A stretch of 64,000 bases of DNA from Paenibacillus woosongensis (GCF_009725165.1 NZ_WNZW01000012.1:62001-126000); one strand, 5' to 3'; counted from the stretch's first letter, positions 17,035-26,740 are shown. The notes: generated by a model from the sequence alone, not told the origin. Translations and numbers: made by a program.

Positions 17035-18497
17035 TTGCGACAGAAACCTGTGCTCTACGTCCTCATCCTCGGCTCATTCACCTCCGTCTATAACACCTGC
17101 TCGATGAACGTCGGCCTGCCGGCCTTTATCGATATTTTCGATTCCGATCTGGCGACGGTTCAATGGCTCATGACCGGCTTCACTTTAGCAACTGGTGTGA
17201 TCATTCCGCTAAGCGGCTATTTGGGCGACCGGTTCAGCCATAAGCAAGTATTCCTGTATTCGATCGCCGGATTGATGGCCAGCTCGGCCCTATGCGCAGT
17301 CTCTTGGAGCATTTACAGCCTGATTGCGTTCCGCATTCTGCAGGGCGTCTTTTGCGGGATCATTCAACCGGTGACGCTGACGATTATTTTTCAGGCCATT
17401 CCGAAGCAGCAGCGCAACGTCGCCCTTAGTTTCTGGTCAGCCTCCAGCATTCTCGGCCCGGCGCTGGCGCCCACGATCAGCGGCTGGCTGCTCGGGCATA
17501 ACTGGCACTTGATGTTTCTTGTCCTCGTCCCGGTAAGCATCCTCACCTTATGGATGGGCATGAAATGGATTCCCCGCGACCCGCCTTTCGCTTCGGGCCC
17601 GCTGGATCGCCTGGGACTAATGTATGCCGTATGCGGAAGCCTGGCTCTGCTGCTCTATTTCAGCAACATTCATCAGTGGGGCCTCTGGTCCTACCGCTCC
17701 GCCTTCATGCTGATCCTTGGCCTTGCCTCTTCCCTGTTATTTGTCCGGCACGAACTGCGGATCAAAGCGCCGCTGCTGCATCTGCGTCTTTTTCGAAGCC
17801 GCATCTTTATGTCGAGCATCCTGGTCTCTGCCATTCTGATCATCGGGCTGTACTCGGGCATTTATTTTGTCCCGCTGTATTTACAGGAAATCCACCGGAT
17901 GTCCCCCTTTGAAGTCGGACTGCTGCTGCTCCTGCCCTCCCTGAGCTCAGGCGCGGCGACACTGCTCGCCGGTGCCTTGTACCCGCGGATCGGTGCGTTC
18001 CGTCTGGTCATTGCCGGGGCTGTTCTCATCGTTCTTGCCTCCTGGCAATTCAGCTTTCTGGCGCTCGATACGAACCTGGCCTACGTCGCATTCTGGATGG
18101 CGGTTCGCTACATCGGCATCGGCCTGTCGATGACCCCGGCAATGAATGCGGGGATGCATGCCGCCGCGGCGGAATGGTATAGCCACGCATCGGCGTTAAT
18201 TAACTGGCTGCGGCAAATTTTCGGCGCTCTAGCCCTGGGCTGTTCACCTCGCTGTTCTATGCGCGTCAGAACCTCCATATTACCGTGCTGCAGCAATCGG
18301 CCGCCACCCCCAGTGCTGAGTGGATTCGCCTGTCCGCCTACACTTTAGGCATCGACGACTCCTTTGTTGTTGCGGCCCTGCTGGTGCTGCTCAGCTTGCC
18401 CCTAGCCCTGCTGCTCCGCGAGCGGCGTCGAGATAAGGAGGGGCGGGAAAGTAGAGAGGAACCAACCCTTACCACTCCGGCTCAGACCCGGGTGTAG
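17035..18497 (+). pseudogene. MFS drug-efflux-type transporter (DHA2-like), frameshifted
   Basis: The protein resembles EmrB/QacA-type proton-driven exporters: SMNVGLPAFIDIFDSDLATVQWLMTGF, GYLGDRFSHKQVF, FRILQGVFCGIIQPVTLTIIF and SFWSASSILGPALAPTISGWL. The frame is open to 18348, but after ALALG (near 18238-18240) it becomes Arg/Cys/Pro-rich and loses membrane character. The good frame resumes one base earlier as LFTSLFYARQN and runs to 18497 with another membrane helix and a charged tail. One missing base explains this. TTG 17035 is chosen because AAGGAG lies eight bases upstream; the GTG at 17026 overlaps that site. A repaired protein would have ~487 residues. Real loss of function or a sequence error cannot be told apart here. 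Confidence 0.75.
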
Positions 18498-18524
18498 GCC
18501 CGTCTGATGGCGATCTGTCCACAT

Positions 18525-18560
18525 TAAAAAAGACACCCTCGTTCTGATGAGGATGTCCTT
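18525..18560 (-). terminator. Terminator of the RCC1/stalk-domain gene
   Basis: On the minus strand GACATCCTC pairs with GAGGGTGTC around an eight-base loop and is followed by six T residues. It lies between convergent genes. Confidence 0.8.
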
Positions 18561-18574
18561 CTTGCCTTCCTACC

Positions 18575-20044
18575 TTATGGATTCGGCAGCTCAATTCGGA
18601 CCGTATGCTGCTCCTTGGCCCAGTTTACCTTGGCTCCCAGCGCCTCGGCGATGAAACGCAGCGGCACCATCGTCGTATAGTTTTCGTTGAACGGCTTAAG
18701 GTCGTCTGAGATTTGCTTCCCGTTGATCGTCGTGTTCAGCGTATATAGATTAATAACGACATTCATGCTTCCTTTGCTGACGTGAACGGTATTCGTTTGA
18801 TTCATCCAGGTGACCTTAGCCCCCAAATGCTCAAAAACACCGCGCAGCGGTACATAGCTCACATTGTTAACAAGCGCCGGTGGATAAGTGAAATCTAGCT
18901 TGTCTCCGTTGATCTCAACGTGAATGGAATCCTCGACGAGCTGCGGCTTGGACGGCTTGCTTGACCCGCCGTAATAATTCCATTTCATCACCGTGCCGTC
19001 TCTCAGCAGCGCATACTGCTCCCGCATGCTCGTATTTGCCAGATCAATTGCATTTGTGATGCCTTCAACCTGAACAGCTGTATACTCGTTCTCATCCATA
19101 AAGCTGTCCCAAACCCATACTGTGCCATCCTGCTTAATGCTGCTAAACGTCGAGAAGCTGCCCCCTTCCAATCGCGTAAGTTGGTCAGCATGCTTCACTT
19201 TTGTGGGACTTAATAAATCGCCCGCTGTAGGGTATGTTTTAGAGCTTTTCCATATGGCAACCGTCCCATCTTCCAGCAGTGCTGCTGCCTTCTGGCTTCC
19301 TGTCGCAACAGCTGTTGCCTTACCCATCGCATCGCCTTGTACTGCAGTCGGTTCCCATTGGCGATCAGGATTCATGTCCGTCACAGCCGTTCCGGTGATC
19401 CAGACCTGACCATCCTTGTCTAGGGCACTGGCTGTCAAATGACCTGTAGCAATGGCCTGAATGACAGGGATCCCCTCCAGCTTCGCAGGTACAGGCGACG
19501 GTGTATGTACACTGTTCTTTCTTCCCCACTGCCAGACCGTCCCATCCGCACCAAGCGCCAAACTCTGACTACCGTTCGCTGAAATAGCGACAATATTGTC
19601 CAAACCTGTAACTTGAACCGGTTCAAGAACAGGTTGATACGAGGTCGTACCAATGCCAAGCTGTCCATCGCTATTATCTCCGGTGGCCCACACCGTGCCA
19701 TCTTTTCGCAATATCAGCGTATGCATGTGCCCGCCTGCGATATCCTTCACCTTGTCAATATGCATCCGTACCGGAGTCTTGACCGGAACCATCGATCCGT
19801 TTCCCAGCAATCCCCGGTCTCTCATTCCTCCCCATGCCCAAGCGGTTCCGTCCTTCTTAATCGCATATACGGCATAGTCCCCTGCTGAGATCGCCACGAC
19901 ATCGGATAACCATTTGCCTTTCTGACTCGGCATCTGCTCCGTTTGGGCTGCTTGAGCAGTAAGAGGCATAAGCATGGACAGAGACAACAGTATTCCCGCG
20001 AGCGCTGCTCGGCCGCGTCCAAATTTTCCGCGCTTAATATTCAT
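18575..20044 (-). CDS. Secreted RCC1-repeat protein with copper-amine-oxidase-type stalk domain
   Basis: The ~489-residue protein has a signal peptide (to about residue 33). A run of RCC1-like beta-propeller repeats follows, with recurring DGTAWAWG, DGTVWATGDNSDGQLG and DGTVWQWG motifs. The C-terminal ~130 residues hold two copies of the stalk pattern common in Paenibacillus (VNNVSYVPLRGVFEHLGAKV and YTTMVPLRFIAEALGAKVNW). The stalk domain is named for the N-terminus of copper amine oxidase but has no known catalytic role. ATG 20044 follows GAGGAGAG. The protein is probably extracellular; its ligand is unknown. An IS remnant lies just upstream. Confidence 0.82.
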   Translation of the reverse strand: MNIKRGKFGRGRAALAGILLSLSMLMPLTAQAAQTEQMPSQKGKWLSDVVAISAGDYAVYAIKKDGTAWAWGGMRDRGLLGNGSMVPVKTPVRMHIDKVKDIAGGHMHTLILRKDGTVWATGDNSDGQLGIGTTSYQPVLEPVQVTGLDNIVAISANGSQSLALGADGTVWQWGRKNSVHTPSPVPAKLEGIPVIQAIATGHLTASALDKDGQVWITGTAVTDMNPDRQWEPTAVQGDAMGKATAVATGSQKAAALLEDGTVAIWKSSKTYPTAGDLLSPTKVKHADQLTRLEGGSFSTFSSIKQDGTVWVWDSFMDENEYTAVQVEGITNAIDLANTSMREQYALLRDGTVMKWNYYGGSSKPSKPQLVEDSIHVEINGDKLDFTYPPALVNNVSYVPLRGVFEHLGAKVTWMNQTNTVHVSKGSMNVVINLYTLNTTINGKQISDDLKPFNENYTTMVPLRFIAEALGAKVNWAKEQHTVRIELPNP

Positions 20045-20128
20045 TGAATCTCTCCTCACCACTTACAAAAATTTCTTGCTATGAGAAATATGACGCGGAC
20101 TGCTGCTAAAAAGTTTCTGCACAACCTA

Positions 20129-20590
20129 TGAGGCCGTCCCAAAAGCAATCTTTGGAACACCATCACCAGCAAAACATTTTGCGAACGGCCGGCTGCCCTT
20201 GATCCTTGATGTGACCAATCACACTCTCCACATCCTCTTTACGCCGAGCATGAATCGCCGATTTCACGTTCTAAATGGATTTATAGTTGTTAGTTTCTAC
20301 AGCAAGGAAAGAAAAGCTGATTTAAATGGAGTTCATGTCGTTAGAAGAAGGGAATTGTCCATTATAGGCTGGGTTCTTGATTCTAGCTGCATCAAATCCA
20401 TCTACTCCCCTGAAACATTCGTTTAGAGCATAATTAGATACATGAATTCCATTTAGTGTTCGAGTTCTAGAGCTGATAAAAGATAGCTAAAGAACCGGAT
20501 GCAGGCAAGGAGAATGTGATTCCGACTAAGACGGACAACCTTCTAAAAAGAGAGGCGTCCCTCCGTCATCTAATGACTTCTGGGACAGTC
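20129..20590 (-). mobile_element. Decayed IS1182-type transposase remnant
   Basis: On the minus strand around 20165-20270 the DNA encodes RRKEDVESVIGHIKDQG, like the last catalytic Glu region (VESVFGHIKGN) of IS1182-family transposases. No start, long frame or intact downstream sequence remains. The element seems bounded by GAGGCCGTCCCAAAAG near 20129 and CTTCTGGGACAGTCCC near 20578, which resemble inverted ends. About 600 bases (20045-20709) hold no other gene that I can support. Confidence 0.5.
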
Positions 20591-20709
20591 CCTTGCCGTG
20601 GTTGCAGTGGTGGCAGCGGTTGTATCGCTTTCGTGTATCATAGTATGTATCGGTTTATGTATTTTAGGCAAATAGTCCGTTCTTTCTCAACGAACTTCCT
20701 AAGATCAAG

Positions 20710-20982
20710 CTACTCCTTCCCGTTCCATACCTCGATCATCATGGAAGCCCCCAGCTTAAAGCCCTGGACAAAGGTCTCCATATTGTGAATCGAATTCGAC
20801 TCCCCTTGTAGATCCAGCATCGCTTCAAGCTGCCTGAAATCCTCCTCCGACAGCTTCTGCCTCCACATCTGCATCATCTCCGATATTTCGCGGTTTAACG
20901 CACGATATTTGGGATCATTGGAAACGATCTGCTCGCCCGGGTACAGCTTTCCGTAATAGAGATCTTCCAAGAAGCTTTTCAC
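20710..20982 (-). CDS. DUF6809-like small protein
   Basis: The 90-residue protein begins MKSFLEDLYYGKLYPGEQ and ends HNMETFVQGFKLGASMMIEVW. That pattern is typical of a small family in Bacillota annotated as DUF6809. The middle is helical and rich in Glu, Gln and Met. The start is a GTG seven bases after AAAGGAGG. No signal peptide or catalytic motif is visible. Function is unknown. Confidence 0.7.
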   Translation of the reverse strand: MKSFLEDLYYGKLYPGEQIVSNDPKYRALNREISEMMQMWRQKLSEEDFRQLEAMLDLQGESNSIHNMETFVQGFKLGASMMIEVWNGKE

Positions 20983-21321
20983 TTGGCTGCCTCCTTTCTA
21001 TTACATTACATTATATTACAAAATCGTCCAGAATGAGGGGTTATAGCGAAGCTATCGCTAACAAAGATTTCAATAAACAAAAGCCGCTATTCAGCGACTT
21101 AGTTTGTATAGAAAATATTGATTTTAAGAAACATTTTCTGCGGCAGCTCGTTCGGATATATGACAATACAAACATATGTTCCTAGGAGTAATATACCAAA
21201 AAATTCATATTACCACAACACTTAAAATCTAATTTAAAATTCAACATAATTTATTTCCATTCCGCCAAATGCTACAATAAGGAAGTCAAGCATCATCCTA
21301 ATCCAATAAGGAGTGTGGCAA

Positions 21322-21750
21322 ATGGCTGTTGATGTGTATTTCAATTTTAACGGGAACTGCCGCGAAGCTGTAGAATTCTACGCCGATGTATTTAACACCG
21401 GAGCACCGCATATCATGACCTTTGCAGAAGCGCCGCCGAATCCGGAGTACAAACTTCCCGATGAAGCAAAGGATCTAGTCATGCACGCACGCATCAACAT
21501 CAAAGGAAGCAACGTAATGTTCTCCGACGTATTTCCGGGAATGCCTTACGTGCAGGGCAACAACATCACCCTAGCCTTCATCAGCGATGATCTCGAAGAG
21601 GTCAAGTCCGTATTCCATAAGCTGAAGGAAGGCGGCACGGTGCGCATGGAGCTGCAGGAGACGTTCTGGAGCAAATGCTATGGCAGCGTCAAGGACAAGT
21701 TCGGCACCGAGTGGCAGATCAGCCACGACAGCGGCGAAAGTGCCATGTAA
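21322..21750 (+). CDS. VOC-superfamily PhnB-like protein
   Basis: The 142-residue protein fits the PhnB/3-demethylubiquinone methyltransferase-like branch of the vicinal-oxygen-chelate superfamily: YFNFNGNCREAVEFYADVFNT near the start, MHARINIKGSNVMFSDVFPG in the middle, and WSKCYGSVKDKFGTEWQIS at the end. Such proteins form a metal-binding or ligand-binding cup, often dimeric, and many have no assigned reaction. ATG 21322 follows AAGGAG by eight bases. The gene stands alone, with a terminator directly after it. Confidence 0.8.
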   Translation: MAVDVYFNFNGNCREAVEFYADVFNTGAPHIMTFAEAPPNPEYKLPDEAKDLVMHARINIKGSNVMFSDVFPGMPYVQGNNITLAFISDDLEEVKSVFHKLKEGGTVRMELQETFWSKCYGSVKDKFGTEWQISHDSGESAM

Positions 21751-21803
21751 CGATGGACTGATCGAGCGAACAAGCTCATCTCACAAATACTCCACCAACA
21801 AGC

Positions 21804-21845
21804 AAACATCCCATCACACAGCCTAGTGTAATGGGATGTTTTATT
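21804..21845. terminator. Bidirectional terminator between PhnB-like gene and nrdF
   Basis: AACATCCCATCACAC pairs with GTGTAATGGGATGTT (one mismatch) around a six-base loop, with A- and T-rich flanks on both sides. It lies between convergent genes. Confidence 0.78.
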
Positions 21846-21870
21846 GTAACCGCAAGTACAGCCAATGCGA

Positions 21871-22866
21871 TTACCAAATATTCGATTTCTTCACCCTTTG
21901 GTCCAGGAATGCAAAGTCATCGTCACGCAGCGGCTCGACGGTACCTTTCTGGTACCCCTTACCCTTCGTGGAGAAGAAGTCATGCGTGCTTGTCTCCGTA
22001 CGGATTCCGTTCAGCACGACCGGATTGATCTCTTCCTCTTCAAAAGCCGGCTCAATACCCAGATTCATTAACGCTTTGTTTGCGTTGTAACGGATATATT
22101 TCTTGACTTCATGGGTCAAGCCGATCGGATCATATAACTCTTCGGTATATGCCAGCTCGTTCTTGTACAGATCCATCAGCAGGTCGTTCACGAACTTCTC
22201 GGCGAATTCCTGCTCCTCTGCGCTCAATTGCTGGAATACCTCCTGAGCTAGCAGGCCAACGAATACGCCATGCACGCTCTCGTCGCGGATGATCAGCTTG
22301 ATGATCTCCCCGCTCGCCACCATTTTCCCTTGTCCCGCCAAATATAACGGATAGAAGAACCCCGAGTAGAACAGGAAGCTCTCCAGGAACACCGAGGCAA
22401 CCATGGCCTGATACAGGCTCAGCAGTTCGCCCTGCTTGATATCCCGGTAATAGGAATCAATTCGGTGCGTCTTGTACTGCAAATATTTATTGCTGCGTAC
22501 CCACTGGAAGGTTTCGCTGATCATCTCGCTGCTGGCCACGGTTGTAAAAATCGTGCTGTAGCTCTTCGCATGGATTTCCTCCATCGCCGCCTGGAAAATC
22601 AGGATCGCCTTCTTCTGCTTCCCTTCCACATGCTGCGCAATCAGCGGCATGCCGACGTTCCCCTGCTCTGTGTCGAGCAGCGTCAAGCCGCCCAGCACTT
22701 TCATGAATGTATTCTTCTCTGCGCTGCTCAGCTCGGTCCAGGACTTCAGGTCCTTGGATACCGGAATTTCCGTGTCCAGCCAAAATTGCGACGTATTCTG
22801 CGTCCACAGCATTTCCGTATAATCCGCTTCCGGCGCGTTCCAGTTTACCGCTTCGAACTTCGTCAT
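21871..22866 (-). CDS. nrdF: Class Ib ribonucleotide reductase beta subunit NrdF
   Basis: The 331-residue protein is the radical-bearing small subunit of class Ib ribonucleotide reductase. Metal-site segments are visible as LTLLDTEQGNVGMPLIAQHV, AAMEEIHAKSYSTIF and IIRDESVHGVFVGLLAQEVF. It holds the Mn or Fe tyrosyl radical used by NrdE to reduce ribonucleoside diphosphates. AGGAGGATAACG precedes the ATG. It is the last gene of nrdI-nrdE-nrdF, separated from nrdE by 105 bases. Confidence 0.95.
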   Translation of the reverse strand: MTKFEAVNWNAPEADYTEMLWTQNTSQFWLDTEIPVSKDLKSWTELSSAEKNTFMKVLGGLTLLDTEQGNVGMPLIAQHVEGKQKKAILIFQAAMEEIHAKSYSTIFTTVASSEMISETFQWVRSNKYLQYKTHRIDSYYRDIKQGELLSLYQAMVASVFLESFLFYSGFFYPLYLAGQGKMVASGEIIKLIIRDESVHGVFVGLLAQEVFQQLSAEEQEFAEKFVNDLLMDLYKNELAYTEELYDPIGLTHEVKKYIRYNANKALMNLGIEPAFEEEEINPVVLNGIRTETSTHDFFSTKGKGYQKGTVEPLRDDDFAFLDQRVKKSNIW

Positions 22867-22971
22867 TATTCGTTATCCTCCTAGCTGCATTGCTATCAGG
22901 CCACAATGCCAATGCTGCACCATTTTCTCCGTTCAATTGCTGCATTTCTCGCATCCACGCAGCCTGCTCCA

Positions 22972-25101
22972 TTAAATAACGCAGCTGATGCACTCTTCGA
23001 TCGTTCTTTTTCTCGTGCGAGTGTAGTAGAGGGTCTTCAGCCCTTTTTTCTGCGCATAAATATAGTATTTCGCCAAGTCTCTTGTCGTCAGGTTATCCTT
23101 CACGTACAGAATTGTGGAAATCGCCTGGTCGATATGCACCTGTACTTCGGCTACGAGATCGATCAGGTTGAACATATCCATATCGTAAGCTTCTTTATAG
23201 AAGAAGTAATTGCTTTCGTTCAGGAATGGCATCGGGTAGATCGTCTTGGAATCGCCGTATTCCCGCTCTTCAATGCGCTGCGTAATCGGGGCAATTGAAG
23301 CCGTCGACGACTGCAGATAAGAAATCGAGCCCGTCGGCGCAATCGCCAGGCGATAAGCATGGTACAGCCCGTGCTTCATCGTATCTTCCTTCAGCCGCAG
23401 CCAGTCCTCGCGGGTTGGAATATGATGGCCGGCGAACAATGCCTTCACCTTATCGGTGCGCGGAGAGTAGTCATTGTCCTCATAACGCTTGAAATAAGCT
23501 CCGCTTGCGTATTCGCTCTGCTCGAAGTCCTTGAACGTCACTTGTCTCTCCCGGGCGATCATCATCGAGCGCTCGATCGAATAGTAGTTCAGCATCATAA
23601 AGAACGTACGCGCAAAATCAATCGCTTCCTTGGATTCGTAAGGAATATGGTTCAGCGCCAAAAATCCATGCAAATTCATCGCCCCAAGGCCGACGGAATG
23701 CAGCTCCCGATTCGCTTTGGCTACGGAAGGCACAATCTCCAGTTCGGTGCGGTCGCTGACCTCGGTCAGAGCGTCCATGGCCAGGTGAACCGTCTCGCGC
23801 ATCCGCTGGTTCTTCATCACGTTGACGATGTTCAGCGAGCCCAGGTTACAGGAAATGTCGCGCTGGATGACATCCTCCTGGTTATAGTCGTTGATCGTCG
23901 ACACTTCGCTCAGCTGCGCGATCTCGCTGCACAGATTGGAGAACTTCACGCGCCCGATATTCTTGAGGGCATGCTGTTCGTTCGTGTTATCCACGTACAT
24001 AATGTACGGATAACCCGACTCCATTTGTGTTTGTGCGATTTTGATGATCAGATCGCGCGCCACGATTTTTTTCTTGCGGACCTTCGGGTTGTTTACGAGC
24101 TCATCGTACATCGCCGTCAAATCCATATCGTCCAGGTGGACGCCGTATTCCTGGTAGACGGTATGCGGATAGAACAGATACATATCCTTGTCCTGCTCCA
24201 CAAGCTCAAAGAACTTGTTCGGCGCCACAACGCCAAGGGACAATGTTTTGATGCGGATTTTCTCGTCGCTGTTGATCTTCTTCGTATCCAGAAACTCATG
24301 AATGTCCGCATGGAACAAATTGAGATAGACGACCCCGCTGCCGTCCCGCTGGCCCAATTGATTCGCGTAAGAGAACGCATCCTCGAACAGCTTCATCACG
24401 GGCAGCACGCCGCTCGCTTTGCCGTCCAGGCCTTTGATTTGCTCGCCGGCTGCGCGGATTTTGCTGAGATTCAGGCTGACGCCGCCGCCGATTTTGCTAA
24501 GCTGGAGCGCGGAATTGATTGCAAACCCGATCGCGTTCATCGAGTCATCGACCTCCAGCAGGAAGCAGCTGACCAGTTCCCCGCGGCGCTTCTTGCCCGC
24601 ATTCAGGAACGTTGGCGTTGCTGGCTGATACTCCTGGGAGATCAGGACATCTGCATATTCCCCGGCTTTCTTGATGTCGCCGTCGCCGAGAAACAGCGCC
24701 GTTACGGCGATGCGATCCTCATAACGTTCCAGGAACTTTGAGCCGTCATTCGTTTTCATCGCATAGTTATTATAAAATTTAAATGCGCTCATAAAGGAAG
24801 GGAAACGGAACTTGCGCGCATAGAGATCCTCGTACAGCTTCTTCACATCGGCGAATTCGTATTTTGCAAACAGCTCCGCCTCGTAGTAGTCATGCTCGAT
24901 CAGATAGTCGATTTTCTCCTTTAGGTCGTGGAAGAACACCGTATTCTGATTCACATAATCGACGAAATAGCTGCGGGCTGCCTCCAGATCCTTATGGAAC
25001 TGGAACTGCCCGTTCTTTTGCACCATGATTTCATTGTTAAGCTGTATCCAATTGGGAATTTGCGTTTGTGAAACGGGTTGAGTTGGCATGAGTGTAGTCA
25101 A
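22972..25101 (-). CDS. nrdE: Class Ib ribonucleotide reductase alpha subunit NrdE
   Basis: The ~709-residue catalytic subunit reduces all four ribonucleoside diphosphates. Visible landmarks include PATPTFLNAGKKRRGELVSC (active-site Cys), SKIGGGVSLNLS, FSNLCSEIAQ (Asn-Leu-Cys-x-Glu), IAPTGSISYLQSSTASI and the C-terminal redox pair CISC four residues from the end. TTG 25101 is preferred: AGGAGGT lies eight bases upstream, and the product starts much as other NrdE proteins do. ATG 25089 is an alternative. The gene overlaps nrdI by 65 bases. Confidence 0.95.
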   Translation of the reverse strand: MTTLMPTQPVSQTQIPNWIQLNNEIMVQKNGQFQFHKDLEAARSYFVDYVNQNTVFFHDLKEKIDYLIEHDYYEAELFAKYEFADVKKLYEDLYARKFRFPSFMSAFKFYNNYAMKTNDGSKFLERYEDRIAVTALFLGDGDIKKAGEYADVLISQEYQPATPTFLNAGKKRRGELVSCFLLEVDDSMNAIGFAINSALQLSKIGGGVSLNLSKIRAAGEQIKGLDGKASGVLPVMKLFEDAFSYANQLGQRDGSGVVYLNLFHADIHEFLDTKKINSDEKIRIKTLSLGVVAPNKFFELVEQDKDMYLFYPHTVYQEYGVHLDDMDLTAMYDELVNNPKVRKKKIVARDLIIKIAQTQMESGYPYIMYVDNTNEQHALKNIGRVKFSNLCSEIAQLSEVSTINDYNQEDVIQRDISCNLGSLNIVNVMKNQRMRETVHLAMDALTEVSDRTELEIVPSVAKANRELHSVGLGAMNLHGFLALNHIPYESKEAIDFARTFFMMLNYYSIERSMMIARERQVTFKDFEQSEYASGAYFKRYEDNDYSPRTDKVKALFAGHHIPTREDWLRLKEDTMKHGLYHAYRLAIAPTGSISYLQSSTASIAPITQRIEEREYGDSKTIYPMPFLNESNYFFYKEAYDMDMFNLIDLVAEVQVHIDQAISTILYVKDNLTTRDLAKYYIYAQKKGLKTLYYTRTRKRTIEECISCVI

Positions 25102-25447
25102 TTTGCTTAACCTCCTGTATAAATCTCTCGACATCCTTCTTGGTGCCGCTAAGCTCGAATTTCATCAATAAAGGGACCGAGTACATCTGTGCAACCTGAT
25201 CCCCGGCCAGTCCGTAGCGAACGCCCCAGTTCGTATTGCCGCTTGCGGCAACGCCCTGCAGCAGCTCTCCGTTGTCCTCAAGAAATTTCAGGGTCGATTG
25301 AGGAACCTGGCCGAAGCCTGTCGTATATGTAATGAGTACAAATGGCCGATCAACGACCAAGCCGTCTCGAATCTGGACATGCTCTACATCCAGCTTGCTG
25401 ACAAATCGTTTGACGTTACCCGTCTTCGAATCATAAACCACAAGCAT
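25037..25447 (-). CDS. nrdI: NrdI flavodoxin-like activator of class Ib RNR
   Basis: The 136-residue flavodoxin-like protein begins MLVVYDSKTGNVKRFVSKL, an FMN phosphate-binding loop, and has TYTTGFGQVPQSTLKFL and SGNTNWGVRYGLAGDQ. NrdI supplies oxidant to assemble the dimanganese-tyrosyl radical in NrdF. CGGGAGGG precedes the ATG. It is the first gene of nrdIEF; two NrdR boxes lie upstream. Confidence 0.92.
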   Translation of the reverse strand: MLVVYDSKTGNVKRFVSKLDVEHVQIRDGLVVDRPFVLITYTTGFGQVPQSTLKFLEDNGELLQGVAASGNTNWGVRYGLAGDQVAQMYSVPLLMKFELSGTKKDVERFIQEVKQIDYTHANSTRFTNANSQLDTA

Positions 25448-25542
25448 TGCTTTTCCCTCCCGTAAAGAAATAGCCCACCCGCAGGAGATGAGCCATCGGC
25501 AGCATCATTCAAATTGGAGTAATTCCTAATCCTCCAAGCACC

Positions 25543-25590
25543 ACACTATATATGGTGTGCATAGTCCGACGTTAATACAAAATATAGTGC
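25543..25590. promoter_or_regulatory. Tandem NrdR boxes upstream of nrdIEF
   Basis: Box 1 (25543-25558, ACACTATATATGGTGT) fits the NrdR consensus closely. Box 2 (25575-25590, ATACAAAATATAGTGC) agrees at 11 of 16 positions with box 1. Their starts are 32 bases apart, about three helical turns, as expected for cooperative NrdR binding. NrdR represses RNR genes in response to dATP/ATP. Confidence 0.8.
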
Positions 25591-25646
25591 GTGTTTGTAA
25601 TATACCTGTTTTCCCAAAATTAATCAAGGGCTATTTCTCCAATAAA

Positions 25647-25694
25647 AAAAGCTGTGACCTCCCGCTTGTTTCTCCCGGGCAAGCCACAGCTTCT
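25647..25694 (-). terminator. Terminator of the siderophore permease operon
   Basis: On the minus strand AAGCTGTG pairs with CACAGCTT around an inner GC-rich hairpin and is followed by seven T residues, directly after the stop at 25700. Confidence 0.82.
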
Positions 25695-25699
25695 GCGAT

Positions 25700-26740
25700 T
25701 CAACCTTTAACTTTTGACAGCAAATAGAGAAAATACGGGGCCCCAATAACGGCCACAACGATGCCTGTTGGAATCTCCGTAGGCTGCATCAGCCAGCGCC
25801 CGATCGTATCGGCAACGATGACGAGCAGCGCACCGGTCATAGCCGATGCCGGCAGCAGCAGCTCATGCTTCGGTCCGACAAGCCGCCTCGCCAAATGGGG
25901 CGCGATCAGGCCGACGAAGCCGATACCGCCGCTAACCGCAACGGACGAGCCAGCCAGTCCAACCGCTACCGCTAACAGCAGCAGCCGCTCCTTCTCCACC
26001 GGTATGCCAAGCCCTGTCGCCGAGTTCTCTCCCAGGTTCAGAATGTTCATCACCCGGGCTTTGTAGAACGCCAACGGAAGCAGCACGACGATCCATGGCA
26101 GCAGTGCAAGCACGAATTTCCAATTGGAGCCCCAAATGCTGCCCGCCAGCCACGTCGCCATAAACTGATACTTCTGCGGATCAAGCTTCAGCGTCAGCAC
26201 GATCATCGCCGAGCTGATACCAGCCGCTACGCCAATCCCGGTAAGAATGAGCCTTGTCGGCGACACGCCTTCATTCCGCTTATACGACAGCGCGTAGATG
26301 AGCGCAGCGGTCAACCCCGCACCGAGAAGCGCAAGCAGCGGAAGCAGAAATATGGAACGAAACGATGTCGTTGGAAAAAAGGAAACATAAAGCATCACCA
26401 TCAGCCCGGCGCCAGCGTTGATGCCAAGGATGCCCGGATCCGCCAGCGGATTGCGGGATATCCCCTGCAGGATGCAGCCTGAGACGGCCAGCCCAGCGCC
26501 GATGAGCACGGAAATGACGATGCGCGGGAGCCGGAAGTCGAACAAGATCAGCGATTGCTTATCCGTTCCCATGCCGAACAGCGTCTTGAGCACGTCAAGC
26601 GGCGACAGCCGGATGAATCCTGTGTTCATACTCACAATAAAAGCACAGACGATCAGAATGCCCAAAATCGCCACCACTAAGATGCCGCGCTGCGTTCTGC
26701 GTTTGCCAGAAGCCTGAGATAATCCCTGTATTGGTTCCAT
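25700..26740 (-). CDS. FecCD-family iron-siderophore ABC permease (second subunit)
   Basis: The 346-residue permease has about ten membrane helices. FecCD landmarks are LPRIVISVLIGAGLAVSGCILQGISRNPLADPGILGINAGAGL and SGGIGFVGLIAPHLARRLVGPKHELLLPASAMTGALL. It starts directly after the stop of its partner permease, with GGAGTTATAG before the ATG. The two should form the heterodimeric channel of a ferric-siderophore importer such as FeuBC. No binding protein or ATPase gene is nearby. Confidence 0.88.
   Translation of the reverse strand: MEPIQGLSQASGKRRTQRGILVVAILGILIVCAFIVSMNTGFIRLSPLDVLKTLFGMGTDKQSLILFDFRLPRIVISVLIGAGLAVSGCILQGISRNPLADPGILGINAGAGLMVMLYVSFFPTTSFRSIFLLPLLALLGAGLTAALIYALSYKRNEGVSPTRLILTGIGVAAGISSAMIVLTLKLDPQKYQFMATWLAGSIWGSNWKFVLALLPWIVVLLPLAFYKARVMNILNLGENSATGLGIPVEKERLLLLAVAVGLAGSSVAVSGGIGFVGLIAPHLARRLVGPKHELLLPASAMTGALLVIVADTIGRWLMQPTEIPTGIVVAVIGAPYFLYLLSKVKG

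Noticed and set aside
23359..24741. Open frame of 460 codons on the plus strand
   Set aside because: It is antisense to nrdE, has no family features or binding site, and arises from the codon bias of nrdE.
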